DNA of 49,494 nucleotides from an uncultured Eubacterium sp. (GTDB taxonomy: Bacteria; Bacillota; Clostridia; Lachnospirales; Lachnospiraceae): positions 1 through 49,494 of the forward strand of contig CAUCXT010000020.1 in the NCBI GenBank assembly GCA_958446835.1, in the 5' to 3' direction. Of the stretch, positions 16,185 through 24,989 are shown in pieces; position 1 is the first letter of the stretch, and every line of letters starts with the position of its first letter. The position numbers and the translations under genes are program-made. The notes below the pieces were generated by a model. It searched no databases, had not been told where the DNA came from, and saw only the letters and a list, made by a program, of their open reading frames with translations.

Positions 16185-17270
16185 TCATAATATTTCTTTT
16201 AGTGCCTGTGTCATTTCATCGTAAGTCACTGTCTTGTCGATGACCGCATTGCCAAGCTCCTTTAAAAGAATGAATTTCACAACACCATCCTCCATCTTTT
16301 TGTCAGACTTTGACACTTCAAGTATCGAAAAAATATCAAGACCTTCAACCTTTGTTGGAAATTCATATTTTTTGAGCATGGCTCTGATTACGGCGTAATC
16401 GGAATCAGTGATGTACCCGCGCTCTTTCGATATATATGAGGCACATATCATTCCAAGTGCAACACATTCGCCGTGATAGAGTGAAAAGTTCATAAGCTTC
16501 TCCACCGCATGCCCCAGCGTGTGACCGAAATTCAGGAGAGCACGCTCACCCTTTTCGGTTGGATCATGGTTGACAACATCCGCCTTGATTATACAGCTCT
16601 GATAGATTGTCTCCATGAGATACTCAGGCTCTAAAGCCTTGATATGCTCATAGTTGGTGTCAAGGTAATCAAAATATTCCCTGTTCTTTATCAGACCATG
16701 CTTTATAATCTCACCAAAGCCCGAATTGAACAGTCTTACAGACAGTGTTGAAAGCGTGTCTATATTCATATACACAAGCTTCGGCATGTGGAATGCCCCG
16801 ACCATGTTCTTATACTGGTCAAAGTCAACACCTGTCTTTCCGCCTATACTAGAATCAACCTGCGCTAAAAGTGATGTCGGAACCTGAATGAAATCTATGC
16901 CTCTCAAATAAGTTGCCGCAGTAAATCCGGCTAAGTCACCGACTACACCGCCACCGAGAGCTACAATCATATCCCTTCTCTCAAAATGCTGTTCAATCAG
17001 GTATGTATATACTGTACGGACCACATCAAGATTCTTGTTGGCTTCACCTGCCGGAATTGTGAACACGTACACATCATTGCCCGTCTGCACCAATGTCTGC
17101 TTTAACGGCTCTGCGTAAATCGGTCCTACATTCGAATCGGTGACTATACACAGCTTGATTCCACTGATACCAAGCTTCCTTATCTCGTCACTGATTGCTT
17201 CAAATCCCTGAGTAATCACAATATCATAGCAATGCTGTTCATTCTTTTTAACATCCACTCTGCGGTTCAT
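16185..17270 (-). CDS. aroB: 3-dehydroquinate synthase
   Basis: AroB converts DAHP to 3-dehydroquinate in the shikimate pathway using NAD and zinc. The protein has about 361 residues. Features: ALGGGVVGDLAGF near 104-116, QVPTSLLAQVDSSIGGKTGVD (about 129-149), and the zinc ligand region FGHTLGHAVE near 247-256 followed by HGECVALGM. GGAGG lies six bases before the second of two adjacent ATGs, so I start at 17270. It lies in the ylmH-lspA interval, where Bacillus has divIVA and ileS; shikimate genes are not otherwise present in the window. It begins 12 bp after ylmH ends and is therefore likely in the same transcript. Confidence 0.95.
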   Translation of the reverse strand: MNRRVDVKKNEQHCYDIVITQGFEAISDEIRKLGISGIKLCIVTDSNVGPIYAEPLKQTLVQTGNDVYVFTIPAGEANKNLDVVRTVYTYLIEQHFERRDMIVALGGGVVGDLAGFTAATYLRGIDFIQVPTSLLAQVDSSIGGKTGVDFDQYKNMVGAFHMPKLVYMNIDTLSTLSVRLFNSGFGEIIKHGLIKNREYFDYLDTNYEHIKALEPEYLMETIYQSCIIKADVVNHDPTEKGERALLNFGHTLGHAVEKLMNFSLYHGECVALGMICASYISKERGYITDSDYAVIRAMLKKYEFPTKVEGLDIFSILEVSKSDKKMEDGVVKFILLKELGNAVIDKTVTYDEMTQALKEIL

Positions 17271-17282
17271 CATTATCCTCCA

Positions 17283-18071
17283 TCATACATATAGATTCAA
17301 TACAACCATGTATCTTCCTTTTTTCGTTTCACTTTTAGTGTACATATACCTGAACCTGCCTTTTCCCCGGACGGAGATTATCTCCCCCTCCTTAAGATTA
17401 TATGCATTTGTGGTAATCAGCTTCCCATTTACAAAAACAAGACCACTCTCGATAGCCGATACGCTATGGCTCCTTGATTCTCCGAATGCAAGGCTTATCA
17501 TAGCATCAAGCCTTAGAGAAGCCACCGAACCTGTAATCTCCTTATAGGAAGGTGAAAAATCTTTGTCAAGCACACAGTCACCTGTGCAGCGCACATAATC
17601 GTTTCTCACTCTTGTAAGGTTATCCATAATATATCCTGATATCTTTTCAAGGCAAAATACATACGCTGCGCCATCAGATATAATAATATCGCCAAGCAAT
17701 GAGCGTTCAATTCCAAGATTCATCAATGCGCCCAGAAAATCCCTATGTGTTAGGTTATCTGCAAATCTTTTGTCCGCTTCTATTTTAATTATAGAGACAG
17801 GAAGCTGATAATCATAACCTTCATACGGAAGGAAAACTGCTATCCTGCGCTCAGCATACTCATATCCGCCATCTAAAAGAATACATATATCAGAAAATTC
17901 ATTCTTAAGGCTGTTCAGTATATTCTGTTCATTAAGGTTTAAAAAACCGGAAAAAACCGGAATATTCCGATTATAGCACGTCTTTGCTAAATCGGATAAT
18001 CTTCCGGCTAAAATCTGCTCATCTTTATTCTTATTATATCCAGAGATATCACTATTAGTTTTTAAATACAT
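17283..18071 (-). CDS. ylmH: YlmH-like S4-domain RNA-binding protein
   Basis: YlmH-type proteins bind RNA and are encoded in the Gram-positive division cluster; a role in ribosome-associated rescue has been described in Bacillus. From ATG 18071, chosen because AGGAAG lies upstream, the product has 262 residues. The C-terminal S4 domain spans about 185-240: SLRLDAMISLAF, then SAIESGLVFVNGKL and NLKEGEIISVRGKGRF. The N-terminal two thirds is the YlmH domain. It overlaps sepF by 17 bases, indicating coupling. YlmG and DivIVA, usual neighbours, are missing between sepF and ylmH. Confidence 0.88.
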   Translation of the reverse strand: MYLKTNSDISGYNKNKDEQILAGRLSDLAKTCYNRNIPVFSGFLNLNEQNILNSLKNEFSDICILLDGGYEYAERRIAVFLPYEGYDYQLPVSIIKIEADKRFADNLTHRDFLGALMNLGIERSLLGDIIISDGAAYVFCLEKISGYIMDNLTRVRNDYVRCTGDCVLDKDFSPSYKEITGSVASLRLDAMISLAFGESRSHSVSAIESGLVFVNGKLITTNAYNLKEGEIISVRGKGRFRYMYTKSETKKGRYMVVLNLYV

Positions 18072-18651
18072 ACTTAGAACTTCCTGATAAATCAATAGAA
18101 CCATCCAACATCTCATCAAAATTTCCTGAGATATCTACACTGCTAGGTGTGATAACAAATATGTAATTCGTAACCTTCTGCAGATTTCCGTCCATTGCAT
18201 ATACTGACCCAGATGTAAAATCAAGAATTCTCTGCGCAAGATCTGCATTAAGTCCTTCAAGATTAAGTATAACCGGCATTCCACCTGAAAGAGTATCACA
18301 TATCTCCTTTGAATCATCATAAGTCTTAGGTCTTATTACACGTAATTCCATCTTACCCGCGCCCCCCTGAATAGACTTCATATGAACTACCTTGCCATAG
18401 CTTTTCCTTGGCTGTCTTACTTCCTTCTGTTCTGCCTCATCCTCATAGGAGTCCTCATCGCTGTCCTTCTTAGAAAAGAACCTTCGCTTGGCAGCTCCAT
18501 CATCCAAATCCTGAGAATCATCCTCTTCCTCTATTATCCGCTTGCCCTTCTTAGCAGGCTTCTCGCCCCAATCATATCCCTCATCCTCGAAATCATCTTC
18601 GTCATCAGTGAGATTTAATTTGTTCAAAATATCCTTAAATACGTTAGCCAC
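18055..18651 (-). CDS. sepF: Cell division protein SepF
   Basis: SepF polymerises into rings, anchors FtsZ to the membrane and helps septum assembly. I start at GTG 18651 because AGGAG lies ten bases upstream, overlapping the ylmE stop, and because it yields the standard SepF start MANVFKDILNKLNL, an amphipathic membrane helix. The protein then has about 198 residues. Residues about 15-85 are a long acidic, disordered linker (DDEDDFEDEG, EEEDDSQDLDDG), longer than in Bacillus. The C-terminal domain, from about 90, contains VIRPKTYDDSKEI and GMPVILNLEGL with SGSVYAMDGNL. An ATG further upstream is possible but lacks a ribosome binding site. Confidence 0.93.
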   Translation of the reverse strand: MANVFKDILNKLNLTDDEDDFEDEGYDWGEKPAKKGKRIIEEEDDSQDLDDGAAKRRFFSKKDSDEDSYEDEAEQKEVRQPRKSYGKVVHMKSIQGGAGKMELRVIRPKTYDDSKEICDTLSGGMPVILNLEGLNADLAQRILDFTSGSVYAMDGNLQKVTNYIFVITPSSVDISGNFDEMLDGSIDLSGSSKYVFKN

Positions 18652-18664
18652 TGCACTTTCACTC

Positions 18665-19378
18665 CTATTGCACATTATAGTTGCGGGCACCGAATATACC
18701 TGTACCTACTCTTACCATGGTCGCGCCTTCTTCAATTGCGACCTGATAATCCCCTGTCATTCCCATGGACAGGACATCCATATCTGTATTATCAATGTTT
18801 TTTGCTTTCAAGTCAACACATAATTGCTTTAATTTTTTAAAATATTGTCGATTTTCCTCAGAATTTTCCACAAATGGAGCTATGGTCATCAGTCCACACA
18901 CATGAATATTGTGAAGCTTTGCGCACTCCCTAACTAAGTCCTCGGCTTCATCACAAGATATTCCGAACTTGCTATCCTCCTCTGCCACATTCACCTCTAT
19001 GAGAATATCCATAATGCGTCCTGCCCGCGCAGCCTCTTTATCTATCGCCTGTGCAAGATGAAGTGAATCTACTGAATGAATCATAGCAACCTTGTCAATG
19101 ACCTGCCTTACCTTATTGGTCTGAAGATGTCCTATCAGATGAAAAACAGCTCCCGGTATTTCACCTATCCGTTCATATTTCGAACATATTTCCTGAACCT
19201 TATTTTCACCGAATATCCTCTCCCCGGCATTGTAGGCAGCAAGTAAATCCTCAAAGGGTTTCGTTTTGCTTACGGCAATAAGCTTCACGCTGTCTGCTTC
19301 CCTGCCGGATTTACTGCAAGCATTCTCAATATTTTCGTGTACATTTGAGAGATTCTCTCTTATATAATCATATTCCAT
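18665..19378 (-). CDS. ylmE: YggS-family PLP homeostasis protein (YlmE)
   Basis: YggS/YlmE proteins bind pyridoxal phosphate and keep its free pool and related amino acid metabolism in balance; no strong enzymatic activity is known. The 237 residues form the single-domain alanine-racemase-like barrel. Lys38 in AVSKT is the PLP lysine; IFGENKVQE follows at about 55-63, HLIGHLQTNK near 82-91, and MGMTGDYQVAIEEGATMVRVGTGIFG at the end carries the phosphate-binding part. It lies directly before sepF, the Bacillus ylmE-ylmF order. Its stop TAG is part of the sepF ribosome binding site. Confidence 0.93.
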   Translation of the reverse strand: MEYDYIRENLSNVHENIENACSKSGREADSVKLIAVSKTKPFEDLLAAYNAGERIFGENKVQEICSKYERIGEIPGAVFHLIGHLQTNKVRQVIDKVAMIHSVDSLHLAQAIDKEAARAGRIMDILIEVNVAEEDSKFGISCDEAEDLVRECAKLHNIHVCGLMTIAPFVENSEENRQYFKKLKQLCVDLKAKNIDNTDMDVLSMGMTGDYQVAIEEGATMVRVGTGIFGARNYNVQ

Positions 19379-19400
19379 ATTTTTCTCCCTTTCCGTATGC

Positions 19401-20819
19401 TTAATACATAATCTGATTCTCCGTCACCATATCTGCATTGAGAATAATATGGTCATATATCGATAATCCATATTTGGTTCCCATCTTGACAATATAATAT
19501 TCATAGTTTCTATCAAGGATTTCAACCTGCCTGAACTGGCAATATCCTTTGTTGACACAATATGCACCTTTTAGAACAGCGACAGTTCCAATTATATATT
19601 TTTCATCCGTTATGGTCACCTCATCCTCTGAAGGTGGTTTCACGATACAGTCACCTATATTAAAATTATCCTTATTCACGTAATAATATCCATCGATTTC
19701 AGCGTAATAGGTTGTCTCAACGAATTTACGGGTCTGATTTCCCTGCGTGTCATACGTCAGCAGTATAAAACCTGAGTTCATGTTGTCACCGCCAACACAG
19801 CCATATTCTGTCGGAATAGTATAGAATTCCTTTTCTCCTACAGAACTTACCGGTATCTTAAGCCCGGATGATATGCTCTGCGATATTTCAAAATCAACGA
19901 ATCTGGTATCCAGAAAATTAACTACATATTTACTCAATGATAACATACCATATCCGCCATCAGCTGTGTAAATAATGGAAAATCCCGCATTCATGGTCAG
20001 GTTCTGCGAAAGAAAGCGCACATTCACATAACTTGTATCAGCATACTGGCTTATCTGGTTCTCTGTTAATGGGAATATCACCTTCCAATTATCTGAATCA
20101 ATACTTCTGTATAATGTATCCCCAACACCGATAAGATCTCTGTTCTGGAGGTTGGTCACAGTGTAGCCCTCCATATTAAATAGAGATGCGGATATACTGT
20201 TCTCATCCAATCCAAACAGCGAATCTACCGTATATGAAACCATAGTTGATTTTGCCGGCTTAATAATATGAACATTATTGTTTCCCTCTCCTATAAGCGC
20301 CTCAAGTCCTGCCACCTTATATTCTGCATTATAACCGTTAACAGCACTGCTCGCATTATTCAGAAGATTATATGCCTGATAAAAATCAAGGCTGTTATAG
20401 CCTTTTACATAATTCACAAGCTTGTGACCTATATTATTAATTGCAGTCGAGCTTATCCCATTGTTTAAAACATTCTCTGTAAGTGCTGCCGAAACACTTC
20501 CTGTCTCATCAACAATACATATAATTGTCTCAACACCGGCACGTTCATTTTCTCCCAGAAAATAATTAATATGTCCTGAAGCATCTGCCGTGCGGAGACT
20601 CTCATCAAAAAGTATGACTCCCGAAAATGTATTGTCGGAAACAAGCTGTCCGGCACTAACTTCGTATGTAAGCACCTTTTCCTTGGTTATATATAGATAT
20701 AAGCTAATAACAAGGTAAATGAAAATAACTGTCAAAAGCAGCACTCCTACGTTAAAACGCGGCATATAATGAAGCTTCACAACATTATTATTTTTTTTAT
20801 TTGTATTCTTATTAGCCAT
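19401..20819 (-). CDS. HlyD-like membrane protein of the ylm cluster
   Basis: The 472-residue product has a short basic N-terminus, one membrane segment at about 24-44 and a large extracytoplasmic part. Residues 48-110 follow the HlyD/membrane-fusion pattern (LTYEVSAGQL, FSGVILFDES, SGHINYFLGENERAG). Such proteins are frequently found upstream of ylmE in Clostridia, without an efflux pump beside them. That position, at the head of a division-protein operon, suggests a role in envelope or septum organisation rather than export; this is inference. The C-terminal region (about 320-470) has repeated short beta segments. It starts the minus-strand ylm transcript; the promoter is not clear. Confidence 0.65.
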   Translation of the reverse strand: MANKNTNKKNNNVVKLHYMPRFNVGVLLLTVIFIYLVISLYLYITKEKVLTYEVSAGQLVSDNTFSGVILFDESLRTADASGHINYFLGENERAGVETIICIVDETGSVSAALTENVLNNGISSTAINNIGHKLVNYVKGYNSLDFYQAYNLLNNASSAVNGYNAEYKVAGLEALIGEGNNNVHIIKPAKSTMVSYTVDSLFGLDENSISASLFNMEGYTVTNLQNRDLIGVGDTLYRSIDSDNWKVIFPLTENQISQYADTSYVNVRFLSQNLTMNAGFSIIYTADGGYGMLSLSKYVVNFLDTRFVDFEISQSISSGLKIPVSSVGEKEFYTIPTEYGCVGGDNMNSGFILLTYDTQGNQTRKFVETTYYAEIDGYYYVNKDNFNIGDCIVKPPSEDEVTITDEKYIIGTVAVLKGAYCVNKGYCQFRQVEILDRNYEYYIVKMGTKYGLSIYDHIILNADMVTENQIMY

Positions 20820-20943
20820 TTTCCAACTCCAACCATTAATGTATATATATAACTGTATAATTACAGTTCAATTTTCAAATTATAATTCTGTAACAAAATA
20901 GTCTTTTTAACACAGCGTTCTGGCACGGCGCTCTGTAAAAGAA

Positions 20944-20958
20944 GTGCATTTAATGCAC
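20944..20958 (+). promoter_or_regulatory. 15-bp palindrome upstream of the DUF378 gene
   Basis: GTGCATT-T-AATGCAC is a perfect palindrome with seven-base arms, ending 15 bp before the start codon and six bases before the AGAGG ribosome binding site. It is compatible with an operator or an RNA hairpin masking translation. No regulator is known. Confidence 0.45.
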
Positions 20959-20973
20959 AGAAAAGAGGTAATC

Positions 20974-21186
20974 ATGAATAACAGAGGCTTTGATTATTTT
21001 GCCCTCACGGTTGCAATCATAGGTGCAATCAACTGGGGACTTATCGGATTCTTCAAATTCGATCTTGTAGCTTTTCTATTCGGAGATCTGACTGTTCTTT
21101 CCAGAATAGTCTATGCTATAGTCGGAATCTGTGGTCTCTATCTTATCAGTGTATACGGCAGAATCACAAGTTTCAACGAAGCTTAG
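20974..21186 (+). CDS. Small DUF378 membrane protein
   Basis: This 70-residue protein belongs to DUF378 (YuzA-like), small proteins of unknown function with two membrane segments. Visible signature: ALTVAIIGAINWGLIGFF at about 7-24 then a second hydrophobic stretch at about 40-62 ending near SVYGRIT. ATG 20974 follows AGAGG; the upstream in-frame ATGs lie across the palindrome. It is the only plus-strand gene between 9.4 and 40.9 kb, so it has its own promoter in the 154-bp gap shared with the HlyD-like gene, but I find no clear -35/-10. A hairpin follows. Confidence 0.9.
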   Translation: MNNRGFDYFALTVAIIGAINWGLIGFFKFDLVAFLFGDLTVLSRIVYAIVGICGLYLISVYGRITSFNEA

Positions 21187-21196
21187 GTATACACAT

Positions 21197-21222
21197 CAAG
21201 CCGCGGGAAAACCTGCGGCTTG
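21197..21222 (+). terminator. Terminator hairpin between DUF378 gene and dacF
   Basis: CAAGCCGCGGG (21197-21207) pairs with CCTGCGGCTTG (21212-21222) around an AAAA loop, with one G:U pair: an 11-pair GC-rich stem. What follows is AATATTATA, with few Ts, so termination on the plus strand may be imperfect; it may also end the dacF transcript from the other side. Confidence 0.7.
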
Positions 21223-21246
21223 AATATTATACACTGTTATAAACCT

Positions 21247-22236
21247 CTATTGATATGAGGCCTTCTCTAACAGGTAACTCATCTGATTGTATAAGCTGTC
21301 ACGTGACGGAGCGTTGAGTATTACAGAAATAAAACGGTGACCTGTTGTCTCAGATTCGCTCAAAATCACAAGACAGTATCCTGCCGCCTCAGTGTATCCG
21401 GTTTTACCACATATAACCTTCATTCCACTAGGCGCCGAAACATTCCCATTGATAAACTGGTTTCCGTTAGTCCATGTAGGAACAATGGTATATTTACCTC
21501 GCGTGAACGAAGTCGAATACTTAACTGTTGATGCAATCTTCACAAATTCGTCATTCTTAATTGCCTCATTAAAAATCAAGTATAAATCATACGCCGTTGT
21601 ATAATGCTGTTCATTTGTAAGTCCGTGCGGATTGACAAAATGAGAGTTTGTAGCTCCTATTTCAAGTGCTCTTTCGTTCATTAAATCTGAAAAAGCGCTT
21701 ACTGAGCCGGCAACAGTTGTTGTCACGATTACAGCAGCGTCATTTCCTGAGTTGACAATAGCTCCGTATAACGCCTGCTCAAGTGTAACCACATCACCAA
21801 CTCGAAAATCACATATCCATACATTATCTTCATCAATCTTGATGGATTCATCTATGGTAGCAATCTTATCCAGATCAGCATTCTCAAGCGCAACTATTCC
21901 TGTTAATACCTTCGTTGTACTTGCAGGGTAGAGCTTCAGATGTGGATTCTTCTGATATAACACCTCTCCCTTTGTAATGTCAACCAAAATAGCAGCGGAA
22001 GCAGATAAAACCCCTTCTTCCGTATTAGCTGAGCCTGCAGCACTGACTCCAAGCTCCGATGCAAAGCCCTTTGCAGTTGACAAGGATGAACTCAGGACAT
22101 AATCATACGCAATATTATTTTCAATTGACAGCCCCTTCATCACGGCACTTGTCTCATTCTTACATCCTGTCATCACAGTCATTGCAGTAATAACAAGTGC
22201 AAAAAGCCGCAAAAATCCTGTCTTTCTTCTATTCAT
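21247..22236 (-). CDS. dacF: D-alanyl-D-alanine carboxypeptidase (lipoprotein, PBP5/DacF family)
   Basis: The enzyme trims the terminal D-Ala from peptidoglycan stems and so limits cross-linking. The 329-residue product has the three motifs of penicillin-binding serine peptidases: STTK at 106-109 (Ser106 nucleophile), SGN at 163-165 and KTG at 278-280. Residues 9-24 are hydrophobic and end in VMTGC, a lipobox with Cys25, so it is probably membrane-anchored as a lipoprotein after LspA cleavage; DacF-type enzymes often anchor through a C-terminal helix instead, which is absent here. The usual C-terminal beta domain is also missing. It ends the envelope gene series after the mgsA homologue. Confidence 0.9.
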   Translation of the reverse strand: MNRRKTGFLRLFALVITAMTVMTGCKNETSAVMKGLSIENNIAYDYVLSSSLSTAKGFASELGVSAAGSANTEEGVLSASAAILVDITKGEVLYQKNPHLKLYPASTTKVLTGIVALENADLDKIATIDESIKIDEDNVWICDFRVGDVVTLEQALYGAIVNSGNDAAVIVTTTVAGSVSAFSDLMNERALEIGATNSHFVNPHGLTNEQHYTTAYDLYLIFNEAIKNDEFVKIASTVKYSTSFTRGKYTIVPTWTNGNQFINGNVSAPSGMKVICGKTGYTEAAGYCLVILSESETTGHRFISVILNAPSRDSLYNQMSYLLEKASYQ

Positions 22237-22261
22237 TATAATTGTTCCTTATTTTCTTCAT

Positions 22262-22660
22262 TTATTTATACATTTCACGCCAATCAAGATCTCCTCTTTC
22301 GAGTGCCTTGATCATTAACTCAGCAGTTGCCAGATTGGTTGCGAAGGGAATATTATGCATATCACATACTCTGAATATATTAGACGCTTCTCTTTCGTCT
22401 TCATGTGAGCTGTTATCCGGATCCCGCAAAAAAATGATCATATCAATCTGATTCATTTCAATCATCGAGCATAACTGTTGACCGCCTCCAAGCCTTCCGG
22501 ACAAAAACTTGTGTACACTTAAATTAGTGACCTCCTCAACAAGTCTTCCCGTTGTCTCGGTGGCATATAACTCATTACGGTTTAAAATTCCCCTGTAAGC
22601 AATACAAAAATTCTGCATAAGTTTCTTTTTAGAATCATGTGCTACCAAACCGATGTTCAT
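22262..22660 (-). CDS. mgsA: Methylglyoxal synthase homologue with altered active site
   Basis: MgsA turns dihydroxyacetone phosphate into methylglyoxal. From ATG 22660 (GGAGG five bases upstream) this has 132 residues, the Bacillus-like length. The fold is clear: IGLVAHDSKK at 3-12, LYATETTGRL at 31-40, IIFLRDP at 75-81 and FATNLATAEL at 106-115. However the catalytic GGDQQ reads GGGQQ at 58-62, so Gly60 replaces the aspartate that acts as the base in E. coli (Asp71), with Arg56 where proline is usual. The PHDPDV segment is also changed to SHEDER. It may be an inactive or re-purposed relative. It lies between rodA and dacF, a position common in Clostridia. Confidence 0.75.
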   Translation of the reverse strand: MNIGLVAHDSKKKLMQNFCIAYRGILNRNELYATETTGRLVEEVTNLSVHKFLSGRLGGGQQLCSMIEMNQIDMIIFLRDPDNSSHEDEREASNIFRVCDMHNIPFATNLATAELMIKALERGDLDWREMYK

Positions 22661-22741
22661 AGTTACCTCCAATATTTACAGCCAGCCATAAAGACCGACA
22701 TTGCTGTCTGACATCTATATTCTGACATTTTTGTCAAATAT

Positions 22742-23911
22742 TCATTGTCTTACTCTCTGAAGGCTTACATTCAGGACAAATCCCATTCCTCCAAACAAAG
22801 ATATAAGAGAACTCAGACCTGAACTGATAAACGGAAGCGGAATTCCTGTATTAGGCAGCAATTCCGTTGCTACACCTACATTTATAAATACCTGTAAAGT
22901 AAGCAGGACTGCCATACCCGTGCACAACATACGCCCGGATGCATCCGGCGCAAATATAGCAGCTAAAAAGCACTCCACCATTATCAAAAATAAAACTCCT
23001 AAGACTATACAGCTTCCTACGAACCCCATTTCCTCTCCGATAATGGCAAAGATAAAATCATTTACCATCTCCCTTGAAAGGTAATTGGCATTTTTCAAGG
23101 ACTCTGTACTATCATTATAGAGTCCTTTTCCATATAATTTTCCGGAGCCTATAGCAAGAACAGAATTATCCTGCTGATATCTTTCATTATCATACTCATC
23201 CGGATAGAGAAATGCATTGATTCTCTTCATCTGATAGTCGTCTAACAGTTTCTGTTCCGGCTGCTGTATATATATTATTGCCGCCGCAGCAACAGGTATA
23301 AAAACAGCCAGAATAATTCCGATTTTTTTATAACTTATACCCGCAGCAAAAACCATAATTATGGTAAGTCCTGTCACAAGAATTGTCGTCGATAAATCTG
23401 GTTCCTTGACGATTAACAGCAAAGGAATTCCAGCTAATGCGGCAGTCACAAACAAAAACCACCATTTGGATATTCTCTCCTTGTTGACGGTGAGAAATTT
23501 TGCTAAAAACAATATTATGAAAATCTTGGCAAACTCCGATGGCTGGATTGTAAGTCCCGTGGTAATATCAATCCATCTCTTAGCTCCATGGTGACTTGAA
23601 CCTATTAAGAGAACTGCCGAAAGCAGTCCAACATTAAATACATAAATCAACCAGTAAAATTTAAGTATCCATCCATAATCGATAAGAGATATTACTATCA
23701 TGCCTGAAAAACCGATAACCATTCCGATTGCCTGTTTAAAAACTGCCCTGCTGTCCGAGCCGTCATTGGCACTGCCTATTATAGCAATGCCAAGACCGCA
23801 TATTACCAGTATGAGCAATATCAGACGAAAATTATAATTCTTAAGCTTGTATGTCTTAAACTTCGCTAATGGTAAAAATTCATTGCGTCTAGTGGTTCGG
23901 TTTCTGTCCAT
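22742..23911 (-). CDS. rodA: SEDS peptidoglycan polymerase RodA
   Basis: RodA polymerises glycan strands along the lateral wall with PBP2, guided by MreB. The protein has 389 residues and about ten membrane segments. SEDS signatures: GSSHHGAKRWIDI then QPSEFAKIFIILFLA near 105-140, SREMVNDFIFAIIGEEMGF near 272-290, and GIPLPFISSGLSSL near the end. Its start overlaps minE by 23 bases, so translation is coupled. The rodA of the window is separated from its partner PBP2 by minCDE in the same direction, the standard clostridial order. No residue changes catch the eye. Confidence 0.93.
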   Translation of the reverse strand: MDRNRTTRRNEFLPLAKFKTYKLKNYNFRLILLILVICGLGIAIIGSANDGSDSRAVFKQAIGMVIGFSGMIVISLIDYGWILKFYWLIYVFNVGLLSAVLLIGSSHHGAKRWIDITTGLTIQPSEFAKIFIILFLAKFLTVNKERISKWWFLFVTAALAGIPLLLIVKEPDLSTTILVTGLTIIMVFAAGISYKKIGIILAVFIPVAAAAIIYIQQPEQKLLDDYQMKRINAFLYPDEYDNERYQQDNSVLAIGSGKLYGKGLYNDSTESLKNANYLSREMVNDFIFAIIGEEMGFVGSCIVLGVLFLIMVECFLAAIFAPDASGRMLCTGMAVLLTLQVFINVGVATELLPNTGIPLPFISSGLSSLISLFGGMGFVLNVSLQRVRQ

Positions 23912-24173
23912 TCTTCATATCCTTAATCGGAATATTGGCAAACAATGCCGGAACACTTCCGTTGCCCCCATCTGATTCGGTCTGAGTAATCTGAATATCC
24001 AGTCCGCTTGCATCAATTTCCATATATTTTGAAATCACGGCGATAATATCATTCTTAATTGCTTCCATAATATCCGGAGAACAATTCGCACGGTCAGAAA
24101 CAAGTAAAAGCTTGAGACGGTCCTTAGCTACATCACCTGAGGATTTCTTTTTGAACATATCAAATAAGCTCAT
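23889..24173 (-). CDS. minE: Cell division topological specificity factor MinE
   Basis: MinE stimulates MinD ATPase and drives the Min oscillation that restricts FtsZ rings to midcell. The 94 residues start with an amphipathic FDMFKKKSSGDVAKDRLKL, containing the anti-MinCD helix, with LLLVSDRANCSPDIME and the beta strand part following to about residue 75. The C-terminal 15 residues are non-conserved. It follows minD by 24 bp and overlaps rodA. Presence of MinE rather than only DivIVA fits the absence of divIVA from the sepF-ylmH region. Confidence 0.93.
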   Translation of the reverse strand: MSLFDMFKKKSSGDVAKDRLKLLLVSDRANCSPDIMEAIKNDIIAVISKYMEIDASGLDIQITQTESDGGNGSVPALFANIPIKDMKNGQKPNH

Positions 24174-24197
24174 TATATCATCCCCCTATATTATATT

Positions 24198-24989
24198 TTA
24201 TTTCGATGAAAATATGGATTTAAGCTTGTTCCAGAAGCCTGATTTCTCTGAAAGATCAAGGAGTGGAACTTCCTCACCCATAATTCTCTTACATATATTC
24301 ATATAAGCCTGTCCGGCAAGTGTATCATTGCCTACCAATGGTTCACCATTATTGGTAGAAATAACAATGTTCTCATCATCAGGTACCGCACCGATAAGAT
24401 TGATTGAAAGAATATCAACAACATCATCTATTGACATCATATCGCCCTTCTTAACCATATCCATACGGATACGATTTACAATCAGGTCACTTCTCTTAAG
24501 GTCATTAGCCTCCAATAAACCGATAATCCTGTCGGCATCACGGATAGCCGAAACCTCAGGAGTAGTCACAACAAGTGCTCTGTCGGCACCGGCAATTGCA
24601 TTCTTAAAGCCCTGCTCTATTCCTGCCGGACAGTCAAGAATTATGTAGTCAAACTCTTCCCTGAGTTCATCTATAAGAGCCTTCATCTGCTCAGGAGTGA
24701 CACTTGTCTTATCTCTTGTCTGAGCTGAAGGAAGAAGATAGAGATTAGGATATCTCTTGTCCTTAATAAGTGCCTGCTTATATCTGCAATTTCCCTCTAC
24801 AACATCAACAAGATTGTATACTATTCTATTCTCAAGTCCCATTACCACATCAAGGTTACGAAGGCCTATATCTGTATCAATTAATACAACTTTCTTATTA
24901 AGCTTTGCAAGACCTGTACCTACATTAGCAGATGTAGTTGTCTTGCCAACGCCACCCTTACCACTGGTGACAACGATAACTTCACTCAT
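24198..24989 (-). CDS. minD: Septum site-determining ATPase MinD
   Basis: MinD binds the membrane as an ATP dimer and recruits MinC. From ATG 24989 (GGAGAA just upstream) the product has 263 residues. The deviant Walker A is KGGVGKTT at 11-18, with DTDIGLRNLD near 38-47 and IILDCPAGIEQGF near 115-127. The C-terminus SGFWNKLKSIF is the amphipathic membrane-targeting helix. It lies between minC and minE in one operon. Earlier in-frame ATGs exist, but MSEVIVVTSGKGG is the family-typical start. Confidence 0.96.
   Translation of the reverse strand: MSEVIVVTSGKGGVGKTTTSANVGTGLAKLNKKVVLIDTDIGLRNLDVVMGLENRIVYNLVDVVEGNCRYKQALIKDKRYPNLYLLPSAQTRDKTSVTPEQMKALIDELREEFDYIILDCPAGIEQGFKNAIAGADRALVVTTPEVSAIRDADRIIGLLEANDLKRSDLIVNRIRMDMVKKGDMMSIDDVVDILSINLIGAVPDDENIVISTNNGEPLVGNDTLAGQAYMNICKRIMGEEVPLLDLSEKSGFWNKLKSIFSSK

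Noticed and set aside
19175..19195. LexA half-site CGAACATAT
   Set aside because: It lies inside ylmE and lacks the matching GTTCG arm.
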